NCBI GenBank assembly: GCA_029582165.1
Contig: CM055870.1
Location: forward strand, 9,543,832 to 9,607,831
Reading direction: 5' to 3'
Length of the DNA stretch: 64,000 bases
Source of the DNA: Portulaca oleracea
Lineage: Eukaryota; Streptophyta; Magnoliopsida; Caryophyllales; Portulacaceae
The notes under the pieces are model-generated. The model made no database searches. It had not been told where the DNA came from and saw only the letters and a program-made list of their open reading frames with translations. Both the position numbers and the translations under genes were made by a program. Below, in pieces: positions 44,143-55,430 of the stretch. Every line of letters starts with the position of its first letter. Position 1 is the first letter of the stretch.

Positions 44143-47100
44143 ACATCTGAGTTCTTCATGTAGGTTGGCTTGCTTTTTAAGAGAATCATATGAACATACG
44201 TATGCTGGTTGTAAACCTGAATTTTTTCTTCTTTGTTCTTCATCGTTTTTTCTATATATTCCAATTTTACGTCACGAATGTATGCTTTTATGTTTTAGCT
44301 CACTCATCTGATTTATTGTGCACTTCATAGTTTTATAGTTTTATGTGCCTTTGAGCCAGTCAAAATGTTGCTAATCTCATTGAAGAACTGTTGTCCCCTT
44401 GCAGAGTTTACTCAATGGAGCTCCTGAAATTGTTAGTCAATCCTTTGCACACGACCATGGTCACCAACATAATGGGCACGACCACAAGATCGATATGAGT
44501 CATCCCATCCTAGCACTGAACATGACGATTTTATCCATTGCTATAAAAGAAGGGTATAGATTATTTTGAGACTCCCCTGGCTATTTACGCTCTTTTGTCT
44601 TCCCACCGTTCTTTTTGACTCTATAATTTGGTTTCGCCTTCATTATGGATCATTTGCAAGTGTCTCATGAATTCAGGACATATAGCTGCTATTGAAGGGA
44701 AATGCCATTCCCTCTATGAGAAATAAACGTACCCTTTTCAATTGTGAGCTTTTACATTTCACAGTAAATATTTTAGTAAATACATTTTTAGATTACCTAG
44801 TTTCAACATTAATTGGAGATCAAAATGAAACATTTTAAGGAGCTAGACTAATCTAGGAAACTGCTGCTGTCTGTGTTAGCCTTCACTTGAAAAGATGTAG
44901 GATGACTGCATCCGTTCTGAATCACTTATAGAAGCCACGGTCTTGATATTCTGACCTGTTAGGTGTTAGCCTCTCACTATCTAGAAAAGTTAAACTGGGA
45001 AATGGGAATAGCAAACTGGTTTTTGTGGGCTGTGAACCTCATAAATCATAACTTTGAGATCTGTTGAAGAAAGAAATTGTTTACAGTTCATTCCTTCATT
45101 TAAAATTTAAAAGTTTTGTTGGTCACTAAAGTTTGCATGTAGCTTGCTTCATAGTTAAAGCTGATTTGTTGGTTGATCTTCATTGAACTCTCAAGTTTTG
45201 CTAGGATAGTGACTCCACTATGTCTGCTTGATAAAAGTAAGCTGCTGGAAGCACTGGTCAGTCTTTGTTATTGTAGTGAATTTTCAGATTGAGGGATCTT
45301 TCTTGATCACTGAGGGAGGATTATCTGCATGGGAATCTTGGAGGTGCCTGGGTTGAAGACTAGAATATAATTTGTGGCATATCTCGTTAGTCATTACCTC
45401 CCAATGTGCAATTCGGTTACATGCATGAAACAATGAAACTAAAAGCTCTGGCCAGCTTTGATTTAACAGTTGCGGTTATATGAGGACATTTATGATTTCT
45501 ATTTTCTGCCTATTTCAAAACAATTTGAAACGACCAGATTAGTATTGGCTTGGGACTACTAGGGGACTTCCCCATGATGATTGTTTAAGCTTTGAATGAA
45601 GATTGGAATGGCGTTCTTCTTTGCTGACTAGAGGGATCTTGTGTTTTGTCTTTCGTGTACTGTTCGCTTGTGAGATGATTATGTTCTTATATAAATCAAA
45701 TTTGTGTCATTTATGTGGTTTTACTTTATACAACTCCTTTGTCATTCTTTTGTGTTTGCCAAACTGAAGAATTTATTCTTGTATTCCTGTCATGCTTTCA
45801 GCCTCTATTGGATAACAAAGAAAGCTGGTGAAAGAGAAAACAGTGGGCTCATGAAAGCAAATGCATGGCATCACAGAGCAGATGCCATATCTTCTGTTGT
45901 TGCTCTTATTGGGGTAGGTAAGAATCTGTCTATTGTGAATGGGATTATTGTAAAGGTCTCGCTTAAGTCTCTGAACGCTATGAACATCAAACACTGCACT
46001 TATTGAGACATCAATTTTTGCTTCCCATATCAGTTAATCAAAGTAAGGTCACCAAGCATTTTGGTAAAACTATAACAAAAACAATTCCTAGCATGGGTTT
46101 TGCTATTGTGACGTCTAAGGAGATTCAGACATTATCTAGATGTTGGCAGCCTTACCTCACGAAGCCATACTGCTCGCGAAGAGGCTGTTGGGGAAAAAGT
46201 GAGAAGATAGTTTAACTGCAGTTGAGAACAGAAAAATAAACAAAGATTTAAGGATAAGAATTCAGCATCCCCATTGGATTGAAGAGAAGGATGGAGCTTC
46301 CTCAAGCTGGATTCGAGAGAGAACAAAAAAAGTAGCATCTGTTAGAAATATTAATCTAGAAAAAAAGGTAAAACATAAAATCCAAGATATTTGAAAAAGA
46401 TATTGTAATAGATTATTCTAGAATCGTAAACTGAAAATCTAGATAATAGTAAAAAAATATTTAGGTAGAAAATGGTGAATTAGAAAGGAAGTTAAGGGTT
46501 CCATCACCTCCTTACAACACATATAAATAGCCATTGAGAGTGTCCTTGATGTGTGGAGTTAACAAGTAAGGTTTTGAGTGCTCCACATATGATAATTCTC
46601 CCCATCAAATATATGGGGCCTTAAATTTGCGAGATAGTTAAAGTTAAGTGTTCGCGCCCCGGAGAGGGGGTGATGGAAGTGTGCTGGCACGATGATTAAT
46701 AGGTTATTATTGTCACCACATGGACTTTAAGGCTCACTATGGCGTTCAAAGCACTCGGGGCCAATCAGTTTAACGTAATAGTGTTGTAGCTAACTTGACA
46801 CCAGCCTCTATGCTTGTGACTTGGGATTCGGGATTCAAATTGACAAACCAGTTGCAGTTGTGTTTATTTTAAATAATAACCTAGTGTTGGATTGCATTGG
46901 CTTGCAATGTTTCCATGATAGGGCAGGCAATGATGATGGACGAACTGTCATCTTTGAACACTCCACATTTTCATGGCTTTTACTATCCTGATATGGCAAA
47001 TGTCATCACCTTGTCATATTTGATTCGTGATTATGGTTCATATATTATAATGTTATGTATTGTTGTCTAACAGTTATGGACCATGAATTCTAATTTCAGG

Positions 47101-50100
47101 AGGATCAATTCTTGGCATAAAGTTTCTGGATCCCCTCGCAGGACTTGTTGTGTCAGGCATGATCCTCAGAGCAGGTTTAGAAACTGGCTACCAGAGGTAC
47201 ATCTTGTCAACCCATACTGTATGAATCTGATGTCGATCTAATCCGATTTTGAAAGGATGCTGATCTATGATTTCCCCTATAAGAGGATGGGAGAGGTGTA
47301 TTGTACATGCTTTTTTTCACTAGTCTTTGCTCTTTTTTGTTAATAGTAGTAAGTTGTAACTGGCAATTTCGTATTGCAGTGTCTCTATGTGATTACAACC
47401 ATTGATAACGACGTCGACTAAATCATAATCTCGCTTTTCAGGAGTCTATATCTTCTGTTCATAGGTTTTTAGTAGTTAACCAAGACTTGCTCCAGCAAAA
47501 AAAATACATATCTGGTGCCTACTGCCTAGTTCAGCTGAAGTCCCTAGAAGTCTATAATGAATATTGCAGTACAAAGTGTTTTGACAGTTTGCTGCTGTGA
47601 AGTTTTTTTCCAGCTTTCCATTCTGCCTCTGAACATTTCATCTGAGTTTTTCATTGGACTGTTTCTTTTCCAACTGTTTCTTGTCATGCATACAACATAT
47701 GAGTTCTGAAAACAAGGTTGATGCCAAGTTGGACATATGCAGTGGTTAGTGGTTTCGCAGAGTCTATTCTTCTGCTTTTAGATGATTTAGTCAGTTATTT
47801 CACATCTCTAACTTTGAACTATGTTAGCCACTGCAAAACATTTTGCCACCACAGTGGAGCAATCCATTTTTTGCTGCTGAAAAGAAAAATTGTTTTTCAA
47901 GATTGAATTTTGAAGGTAGCTTGGTAAGGCCTATGATGGTACGCTAGAAAACCTTGGTTGATCTTGTTATCGAACACTCTAATCTGCAGTGTTTTGGAGC
48001 TAGTGGATGCTGCAGTTCCAAAAAGCGAATTGGAGCCTTACCGACAAACAATTCTACAGGTTGAAGGAGTGAAGGTATGAAACATCTTATGATTGCTGTG
48101 TTTTTGTGTTTTTGTTATGAATGTACTGGTTTGGTTTCTGTAGCTGCTTTCTTCAAGATCCTCAGAAGACCTTATTTCATTTGTACCTTTCTTTGTCGTA
48201 CTTGTACAGTTTCCTGTGCAAATGTGAAAGAGTGCTAGTTGATGAAAATGTGAGACTCGTACCTAGGGATCACCACTATATAATGTTTACTTTCTTGGTT
48301 CATGCAACCTTATGATGAAGTGATCTTTTCGAAAGATTAGAAGTCTTCTGGCTGCATTGTTGTATAAGGAACCTTCATTGATTGAAATGCACATTGTTCA
48401 TTGTTTTAATTGAATATCATCGCCCCTTCATCTGCTTCTTTGTTTGAGTTTGATGGTTCACATCCACATTTCTTTGAGATTCATAAGCAAAGAAGCCTCT
48501 TTTTTGAACCTGCTATCTGTGCTTTGGCAGTTGTATCTTCGTTCATAACGTGCTTCAACCTATTTTGTGTAGGGCTGTCATCGCTTAAGGGGAAGAAGGG
48601 CTGGTTCATTTTTACACCTTGATGTACACATCGAGGTATCATACTTTCCCTATTCTCTCTATGAGTAAGCTTTACAGACCGAGGATCAGGGGTACCAAAC
48701 AGCCTATCACCAGAATTTCCAGTCTAGGGAAATATTTTTGCTTCCGCCAAGAATTGAACCTTGGTGGGGAGTTTGGAAGATGAGAGTAGTTTCCAAGTTG
48801 ACAACCACCTGTTTGGTAGCCCTTAGTTAGCATTGGCAAAAATTCGAGTCCGGGTAAATTTGGCTCGGACAAATTCGGACAATCGGACGAGAAATTCATG
48901 TCCGAACCCAGTTTTATTTCAGGTCGGATCGGGTCGGGCAATTCGGACGAAGCTCAATTCGGATTGAAATCAGGTTCGGACAATAGAAAAAGAGAAATTT
49001 GATGTCCAAATATTCGGTCAATTCGGTCAGTATCGAAATTCGGACGGAAATCTATGTCCAGACTCAGTTTTTTCCGGGTCGGACAAAATTTTGCCAGCTC
49101 TGCACCTATGCATCACCAAGTGTGAAATTTCCTGAGGAATCATTGTGGGTTTGTGTTTTGTGGGTATTTCAACAGAGTGCATCACCATTATTGTTTCCTT
49201 AATGTAAGGTTGTCAATGATGATGGTCGTAGCAGTAGGAATCGACTAGAAAACATATCATACCAATAAATATGCTTGCTCTGGATTGAGTGAACTTCAAG
49301 GGCTTCACACGTAGGGTCTTACCAATGTTCTTCCTTCAGGAATCCAGTGACGTTCTCTTTGCAGGTTGATCCATTCACCAGTGTTAGTGCTGCTCATCAT
49401 ATTGGCGAAAATGTTAGACGTCGTATCCATGAGTCTCATCCTCAAGTAGCTGAAGTCTTCATACATATAGGTAGATATTTTTCATTAAATTTATGGTTCG
49501 TATTATTCTCATTTGGCTCTAATTTATAATTCATCGAAGTCCTCATACACATAGCTGAAGTCTTCAAACAGCAATTTGTTTTATTCACAAGAACTTCTTG
49601 CCTCAAATTATATGCATGAGATAATCTGTTGGAGAGCAATGGTCAAGCTTTCATTTGGTTAATGTATCTGGGTTTCGATAAGATGATGTTTCATTTGAAG
49701 ATAAGTGTAAATTTATTTGAATGATCATGTATAGTCAGTCTGATAAATGTGTTTAAAACAAACACAGGCTCTTTACTTTTTGTGAGACCTTCAATATTGT
49801 GTGTTCAGGCTTATGATCGGTCACATTGTTGTACTAACCAGAAATTATTCCCTGAACGTCTTGCACTTGTAATCTAATTTCAACCATGGAAATGCTCTTG
49901 CAGACCCTTCAATATCTGAAGTTTCTCCGGATATTGCCGATGTGGAGGAAAAGCTAGAGGGAGCAAATAACCGAAAATACAGCTTCTGTTTGAACAACAA
50001 CAGCATACATTTCGAGGGCAAAGATATTGATAAAACCGTCTCTGATATATTTTCCTCAAAGTTTCGGGAGGTAATTCTTTTCCCTTACACCACTCCTAAT

Positions 50101-50567
50101 TTTATCTCCTGATTCTCAATGTCTGTCACAATCACAAGCTTATAGTAATTATTGAGCAAATAAATGATATTTTTTCTTATAAATCGCACTGATACCATGC
50201 TTAAGACTGAATATGACCCGAGGCTGCTATTCATATGCCTTTGTTTTTGAAGTAAAGTATTTACTTGTGTTTTCCAGAAAATGGCTGTGGATCGAATAAC
50301 GCCCCACTTGTTGAAAAACAAGATCCTGCTGGAGGTTGAGGTCTCGATGCCCCCTGACTTTATGATTAGGTAAATTCTGTGGATATCGCCATTGGTAACA
50401 ATTTTTCGAGCAGACTGTAAATATTTGCTTACGGTGATTTTGGTTTCAGAGATGCAATGCTGATGGCAGAAGAGGCGAAGAAGGAGATTCTTGAAACCGT
50501 GTCAAATATCGCTCAAGTTAGTGTCCAGCTAAGATTATCACACCCTAACCACACGATTTCGCAGTGA
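41094..50567 (+). CDS. MTP6: Cation diffusion facilitator, metal tolerance protein 6 / C1 type
   Basis: There are 12 exons: 41094-41477, 43200-43269, 43946-44043, 44405-44553, 45802-45917, 47100-47196, 47990-48074, 48573-48635, 49365-49470, 49904-50070, 50278-50369 and 50450-50567, giving 514 residues. It follows Arabidopsis MTP6/MTPc1 (At2g47830) from GLAADIGLTIGKGLTGYLSG to the C-terminus. CDF metal-site motifs are present: HSLSD in TM2 (about residue 123) and HHRAD in TM5. Conserved blocks include EHPYGHGKFETLGALG, GLYWITKKAG, LIGVGGSILG and RQTILQVEGVKGCHRLRGRR. Histidine-rich stretches lie before TM1 (HSHHDHHHHHHH) and in the TM4-TM5 loop (HDHGHQHNGHDHK). The first 55 residues are basic, Ser/Asn-rich and acid-poor, so an organelle-targeting peptide is plausible. 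MTP6 is in the Fe/Zn-CDF group; the ion is inferred, not seen. Start: first in-frame ATG. Confidence 0.95.
44064..44141 (+). repeat. (CT)n microsatellite in MTP6 intron 3
   Basis: A long CT run (more than 35 units) follows an ACTCACTCACT prelude and begins about 20 bp after the exon 3 splice donor. Confidence 0.9.
46340..46600 (+). mobile_element. Possible Copia-type LTR remnant in MTP6 intron 5
   Basis: The segment begins TGTTAGAAATATTAATCTAG, a common Copia LTR start, and later contains TATAAATAG (about 46522) followed by GTTTTGAGTGCTCCACA. No second LTR, primer-binding site or target duplication was confirmed. The right end is a guess. Confidence 0.35.
48828..49102. mobile_element. hAT-like non-autonomous element in MTP6 intron 8
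   Basis: The left end TAGCATTGGCAAAAATTC and the right end (reverse complement CAGAGCTGGCAAAATTTTG) are inverted repeats. The inside is full of TTCGGAC/GTCCGAA units on both arms. No clear target duplication and no ORF are seen. Confidence 0.6.
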
Positions 50568-50839
50568 ACAAGCATTAATACCAGATTGAGAAAAAAAAAT
50601 AAGGGAGTGAAAAGTAGTACTAACCCCACCAATCATGATGGTTTTACAGTGTATACAGATAAATTGATGGGTCCATTTACCCAAATTTTTGTGTTGTACT
50701 ACATTCAGACCCTGGGTTACAAAAGGGGGATGGATGGATATTCATATATTTGATAACGCATGATGGAACAGCAAACATTGCAACTTGGAATACATACAAC
50801 TGTTGACCTACGCATTCATTCGAGATCTTAGAAGCATCT
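50568..50839 (+). other. 3' UTR/downstream DNA of the MTP6-like gene
   Basis: Non-coding DNA follows the MTP6 stop codon and reaches the miniature LTR element. Nothing specific was recognised. Confidence 0.4.
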
Positions 50840-51087
50840 AGTTAGAATATAAAACCATTCATAGGCTTCAACCATCAATTTAATTGCTTAAGTTTTTTGT
50901 TGAGATGGTTTCACATGGTATCAGAGTCAGACCTGATCAAGAGGTCTCAGGTTCGAATCTCAGCACCCCTCATATTCATTTGCGTAAGGTGAAAGGAGGC
51001 ATTTGCAACAGGGGGCGTGTTAGTATATAAAATCATTCTTGGGGCTTCAACCATCAGCTTAAGCCTTTGGTTGAGATAGGTTTCACG
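50840..51087 (+). mobile_element. 248-bp miniature LTR retrotransposon (SMART/TRIM-like)
   Basis: Two direct LTRs of about 76 bp (50840-50915) and 70 bp (51018-51087) share GCTTCAACCATCA, GCTTAAG and GTTGAGAT blocks. Immediately after the 5' LTR lies TGGTATCAGAGTC (50916-50928), a primer-binding site for initiator methionine tRNA. Just before the 3' LTR is a purine-rich CAACAGGGGGCG. The 5-bp sequence CATCT flanks both sides (50835-50839 and 51088-51092). The LTR outer bases have drifted: AG for TG at the 5' start, CG for CA at the 3' end. The internal part is only about 100 bp and codes for nothing, so it depends on another element's proteins. Confidence 0.8.
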
Positions 51088-51137
51088 CATCTTCTGCTGT
51101 GTAATACTCAAAAGGGTTTAAGGCCGCTATGTTTTAG

Positions 51138-51204
51138 CTAGATGGACCTGGCACAAATTAATCTGACTCGGCTAGACGGACCTGGCACAAATTAATCTGA
51201 CTCG
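51138..51204 (+). repeat. 34-bp tandem duplication
   Basis: Two adjacent copies carry the block GGACCTGGCACAAATTAATC and differ only slightly at the edges. Confidence 0.8.
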
Positions 51205-51261
51205 AAACCGAAAAGACAATTTGAATGGGTCAATTACCATTAAAAACTTTAGATTTAGTCA

Positions 51262-51567
51262 TGTTCTTTTGTCAAGTTAGGTGAGTTAAGTTAGGATGCT
51301 AGAAAATGATAGGATATGTTTGAGTTAAGTTAATTATTGGGTGAAAAATATTTATTAATAAAATTTGAATATTTTGGAAAAAATAAATGAAAAAATTGTA
51401 TAAATGTTGGAAAAAGCGGATTAATTTGAGATTAAAATAATATTATTTGAATTTTTTAAATTTAAAAAATTTTAGATTTCGGTTTTTTTTAGAGAATGGG
51501 TTAAATTAGGTTAGATAAGGATAAATTAAATTAAGTTAAATTAAGTTTAACCTGGCTAAAGAATAGG
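51262..51567. mobile_element. Small inverted-repeat element, TTCTTT-ended (copy A, without insertion)
   Basis: The left end TGTTCTTTTGTCAAGTTAGG and the right end (reverse complement CTATTCTTTAGCCAGGTTAA) form imperfect inverted repeats. Read in reverse, the interior aligns block by block with 54832-55413, including AAATTCAAATAATATTA, TTTTTTCATTT and CAAAATATTCAAATTTTATT. Copy A lacks the Stowaway MITE found in the other copy. Confidence 0.65.
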
Positions 51568-51794
51568 TAATGTAGGGAAACATGATACACGACAAAACGG
51601 ACAAGATAAACACCCAACTTTCTACCTATTTCAAACATTTCACAGAAGGTTAACGCCTTCAAAAACCCATAGAAAACCCTCTTAGAACAAGAAAATCAAA
51701 AGATATAATTGGTCCCAATTGTGTAGCTATGATTTTGTTCAAGTGCATCAAAGAAAAAGACTATTGGATCATGACATGATTTAGACCATTTTTT

Positions 51795-52035
51795 TTCTGC
51801 GGTTGGTAAACTGCGGTGCCACATTCTACCGTAGTTTGCCACAACCCGCCACATTTTACCGCAAATCATTACTTTTCTCTCTCCTCACTTTTTACATCCT
51901 CTCTCCTCACTCACCTCACATACCAATAACCCAGCACAAGTCCACCATACCCGCCACAATTCCACCACACCTCACCACATCATTCCACAAAATACCGCAT
52001 AAAACAACAGGCTTTTATCTTTTTTCAATTTACCT
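51795..52035. mobile_element. Small repeat element with CCACATTTTACCGC blocks
   Basis: The segment has several imperfect units of GCCACATTYTACCG and ends in CGCATAAAACAACAGG, which resembles the end of the element at 56860-57000 (GCATAAAACAACGGG). The terminal structure is uncertain. Confidence 0.35.
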
Positions 52036-52147
52036 TCGTTTAAGAGTATCATAATATAAGCCTAATTAGATTTTTTTTTATTTTTGGACAGTGTATCAAG
52101 TATCAACTTATAAATATGTTTAACATTTGTGATAAATATATACTTCC

Positions 52148-52376
52148 TCTGTTTTTTTTTATCTGATATTTACGATTTTCAGTGCCAATTTTTAATCAAT
52201 AATTTCTAATATAAATGTTTTGCAAAAAAATATAATATTATACTTTTTTAATAGTATTTTTTTATTATCAATCTAATGACATCAATTTTGTATAATGAAT
52301 AATTGTATAAATTAAAATATTAACGGTCAAAGTTTTGACATAATTTCCAAGGACGACTAATAAAACCAAACAAAGG
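52148..52376. mobile_element. Stowaway-like MITE
   Basis: It begins just after TATACTTCCTCTG and ends CAAACAAAGGGAGTA. It aligns with the split element at 2792-3853 on both halves, which makes it the uninterrupted reference copy. TA lies at both borders. It is AT-rich and non-coding. Confidence 0.55.
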
Positions 52377-52391
52377 GAGTATTTAACTACT

Positions 52392-52614
52392 CCGTTTTTT
52401 ATTATGTGTCACTTAGGAAATTGTGTCGAAAATTTTAACAATTAATATCTTAAATTTATATAATAATTTATCATACAAAATTGATAACATTATATTACAT
52501 AATGAAAAATACTATTAAAAAAGTAATATTACATTTTTTTATATAATCTTATATGAGAAATTATTAATTAAATATAAACCTTGAAAACACAAATAACAGA
52601 TAAATAAACGGAGG
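52392..52614. mobile_element. Stowaway-like MITE, second of a tandem pair
   Basis: The left end CTCCGTTTTTTATTATGTG and the right end ...AATAACAGATAAATAAACGGAG are inverted. It starts about 15 bp after the previous MITE. It is AT-rich and non-coding. Confidence 0.5.
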
Positions 52615-52999
52615 ACTATTAATTATACACACATAAATATTTTATTTTCAACTCTTAAACAAAGATAAAAAAAAATGATAAAAGGTGTAAAATAAATCTC
52701 GTCTCAATCCAATAAAATTTTTGTTTGATCCACTTTTCAAATTTCAGCTCTCCAATTTATATCTTTGGATTTTCATATTTGATGAGAGATTTTTACATGT
52801 TTTTTTCCGATTATTAAAACCAAAAGACTTAAACGTTCATTAAAAAAACAAATCACATATCAAACAGTAAATAACCACCACCAAAAGAAAATGGTTACAA
52901 CCAAACTGCTAAAAACATAATACAACAAAGATTTCTGCAAGAACCACAACCTTTTGTAGAGTCAACCCGCTGATTCTTTATAAAACGACCTACATGCAT

Positions 53000-53081
53000 G
53001 CATCTACAGAATGGTTTTGCTAAAAGCATTTACAAAATAGTTTTGCTAGCTAAAAGCATCTACAAAATAGTTTTGCTAAAA
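53000..53081 (+). repeat. Three tandem units of about 26-30 bp
   Basis: Units begin GCATYTACARAATRGTTTTG and lie at 53000-53025, 53026-53055 and 53056-53081; the middle one has a 4-bp GCTA insertion. The next bases form an inverted repeat with arms TTTTGCTA and TAGCAAAA. Confidence 0.8.
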
Positions 53082-53880
53082 GTGCTTCTAGCAAAACCAT
53101 TAAATGTTTTTACATGTTTTTGAAGACATTGACCTTCCACCAAAGCACTTAAAACATGTGAAAATTGGATGGTTATATTGTCTAATTGATCAAATATCAT
53201 CTATCCTTTAAATTCTTTAGCTTTAGGATACAATTTATAAAAATAATAGTACAAGTCCAAAGTTTTGAATGTTAATAGATCCATGCCCTCTTTGGTAAAA
53301 TTTTACCAACCCTTAATACTCATATCCACAAATTCTTTTTCAATGTACTAAACAAGTTTTTAAAATTTAAAATTTAGAAATTTTCATTTGATAAGACCTA
53401 ATATTTCAACTTTTACCTAATAAAACCTGTCTCAATTTTCATACTAGCCAGGTCAGGTGAATTAATGATAGAGCTAATTGAAGATGGTGCAATATTATCT
53501 GCATTCAAATAGATGCGTTTCATTCAAACAGAGAAGTTAGATTTCAATTGAAGCAGAGAATTGATATAGTTGTTTAAAATTTGACCCGAATTGTAAAATA
53601 ATTGAATTGAACATTTCGAAAGCAACCAAAACCGTCTCTTCAATATGTAGGAAGAAGATTCCAAATGAGACAGAAATTGAAGCAAGCAAAAAGAAGAAGC
53701 CATTGGATCAGATAATTGTAGTCTGAGATTTTATTAACGACATGTTATGATTCCGACGGAATTCTCATCACACCAATGGCTAGCTTCCATCACCGATATC
53801 ATCAAATCATTACCCAAAAACTGAAAAAACAAGATCGAAATAAAGTCTGATAAAAAAAGAAAAGGCTCAGAAGGATCCAT
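53082..53880. other. AT-rich intergenic DNA
   Basis: No gene or classifiable element was recognised in this stretch. Confidence 0.4.
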
Positions 53881-53899
53881 TGGTAAATTTTTAATCAGA

Positions 53900-54174
53900 G
53901 AAACAATCGTTTCTCATAAAATAGGTAGTTTCGATCATCACAGCCTTCGAGAAAGTTTTGATTGAAATTCACAGAAAAATCAACACAGAAAACCACCAAT
54001 AAGAAAAAAATCAAGGAGTGATAGAGGCTAGGACAGATAGAATCACAGAAGGCAATGTGTTTGGAATAAATCTGAAGTTGATATATATACATGGGGTGGC
54101 GAATTAGGGTTCGGGTTATGAGTGCGGCGGCCGGCGATTGTCGAATCATGGTTAGGGTTAGGGTTAGGGTTAGG
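53900..54174 (-). promoter_or_regulatory. Promoter/5'-leader-like relic on the - strand
   Basis: On the - strand, AACCCTAA-type telo-box sequences (54150-54174) and a GC-rich GCCGGCCGCCGC stretch are followed by TGTATATATATCAAC (about 54079-54093) and then by T-rich leader-like DNA. This resembles a plant gene 5' end, but no convincing coding region follows. It may be a decayed gene start. Confidence 0.25.
54150..54174 (+). repeat. Short interstitial telomere-like repeat
   Basis: About four head-to-tail GGTTAG units (GGTTAGGGTTAGGGTTAGGG and onward). The unit is TTAGGG rather than the usual plant TTTAGGG. Confidence 0.8.
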
Positions 54175-54831
54175 ACCAAGTTTGACGGTCTTAATTTGGA
54201 CTTCCATTACGCCTAATTTCATTTGGACCTCAGCATATTGGGCTTTTTGGAGGTCCAACGGGCTACGAATGCGCCAATCACGGTTATGCTTACGACGTAC
54301 GGGTGTTAAACTGTTAATTATTAGCCCCAACAAAAATTTGGGTCCAGATAAATGGATTTGTCAAATTTTTTCAAATGTGAAATTCAGATAAAAAATTAAT
54401 ATTTATACCCGGCCTTTTCAGTTTGGATTGGATGGAGCTATTCAGGTCAAACTTGTCTAGATATTCAAATGTCAAAATTGAGTTTCAATGGTTCTACAAA
54501 AACTTAACATTGATAAGTTAGGGTTTACTATTTGGAGTATCATTTTATGTTTCTTGGTTGAAAATACCCTATGAGAATTTATCTTTTGGAAATTATTTAT
54601 ATATATTTGTGCCAATTGTTTACGTTAATCACCTAATCCAACCGTTAAATTTTCCAAATATATTTTCTTCAAAAGCTCATTTGAATAACTATCTGCAAAT
54701 CGTTAAACTAGAACCACTATGTACCTTTAAACTACTCTGAATTGTTATCTACTGTCTAGACTACTGGTTTTGCTAAATGGGCCTTAATAGGATTCAAAGA
54801 CATTGTATAAATCTCTAATACTACTGTGACC

Positions 54832-55413
54832 TTATTCTTTAGACTAGTAAGTTAGGTTTAACTTAATCTTTCCTTACTTTACCACATCCAGCTTTCTAAA
54901 AAGACATTCATATCAAACTCAAAACTTTAATAAAAAAAAAATTCAAATAATATTACTTTAATCATTAGACCATTCCATTTTTTCTAACACTTATAATTTT
55001 TTTTTCATTTTTTCCTCAAAATATTCAAATTTTATTACTCCCTCCGTTCCATATTAATTGTCATGATTTTGACTTTCACGGTTTCAATGTTACTCTTTGA
55101 TTGATAATTTCTTACATAATATATTATTAACATTTGCAATATTATACTTTTATAAAATTATTTTTCGTCACGAATCTAATGGTGGTAATTTTATATAGCA
55201 ACTCATTGTATATATTGAGAAATTTATGGTCAAAAATTTTGAAATTTGACTGCACAATTTCCAAAGACGACAGTTAATATGGAACGGAGGGAGTAATAAA
55301 ATATTTCCACCCTACATCTAACTTAACTCAAACCAATCATTACCTTTCCTTTCATTTGCTTTCCTCTCCTTACCTTACCAATTCTAACAAAAACACAACC
55401 ACTCTAAAGAACA
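54832..55413. mobile_element. Small inverted-repeat element, TTCTTTAG-ended (copy B, interrupted by a MITE)
   Basis: The left end TTATTCTTTAGACTAGTAAG and the right end (reverse complement TTGTTCTTTAGAGTGGTTG) are inverted repeats. Without the nested Stowaway at 55038-55293, the copy is about 324 bp, close to copy A at 51262-51567, with which it aligns in inverted orientation. Confidence 0.65.
55038..55293. mobile_element. Stowaway-like MITE nested in another element
   Basis: The ends CTCCCTCCGTTCCATATTAA and, reversed, CTCCCTCCGTTCCATATTAA are perfect 20-bp terminal inverted repeats. TA lies at 55036-55037 and 55294-55295. It is 256 bp with no ORF. A deleted relative is at 9129-9315. The good ends suggest a young insertion. 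Confidence 0.85.
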
Positions 55414-55430
55414 ACACCTATGTTATCCAC

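Noticed and set aside
50911..50970. tRNA-like signal (GGTTCGAATC box B) suggesting a tRNA gene or SINE.
   Set aside because: The segment begins with the complement of an initiator tRNA 3' end and is bracketed by direct LTRs and 5-bp duplications, so a miniature LTR element explains it better.
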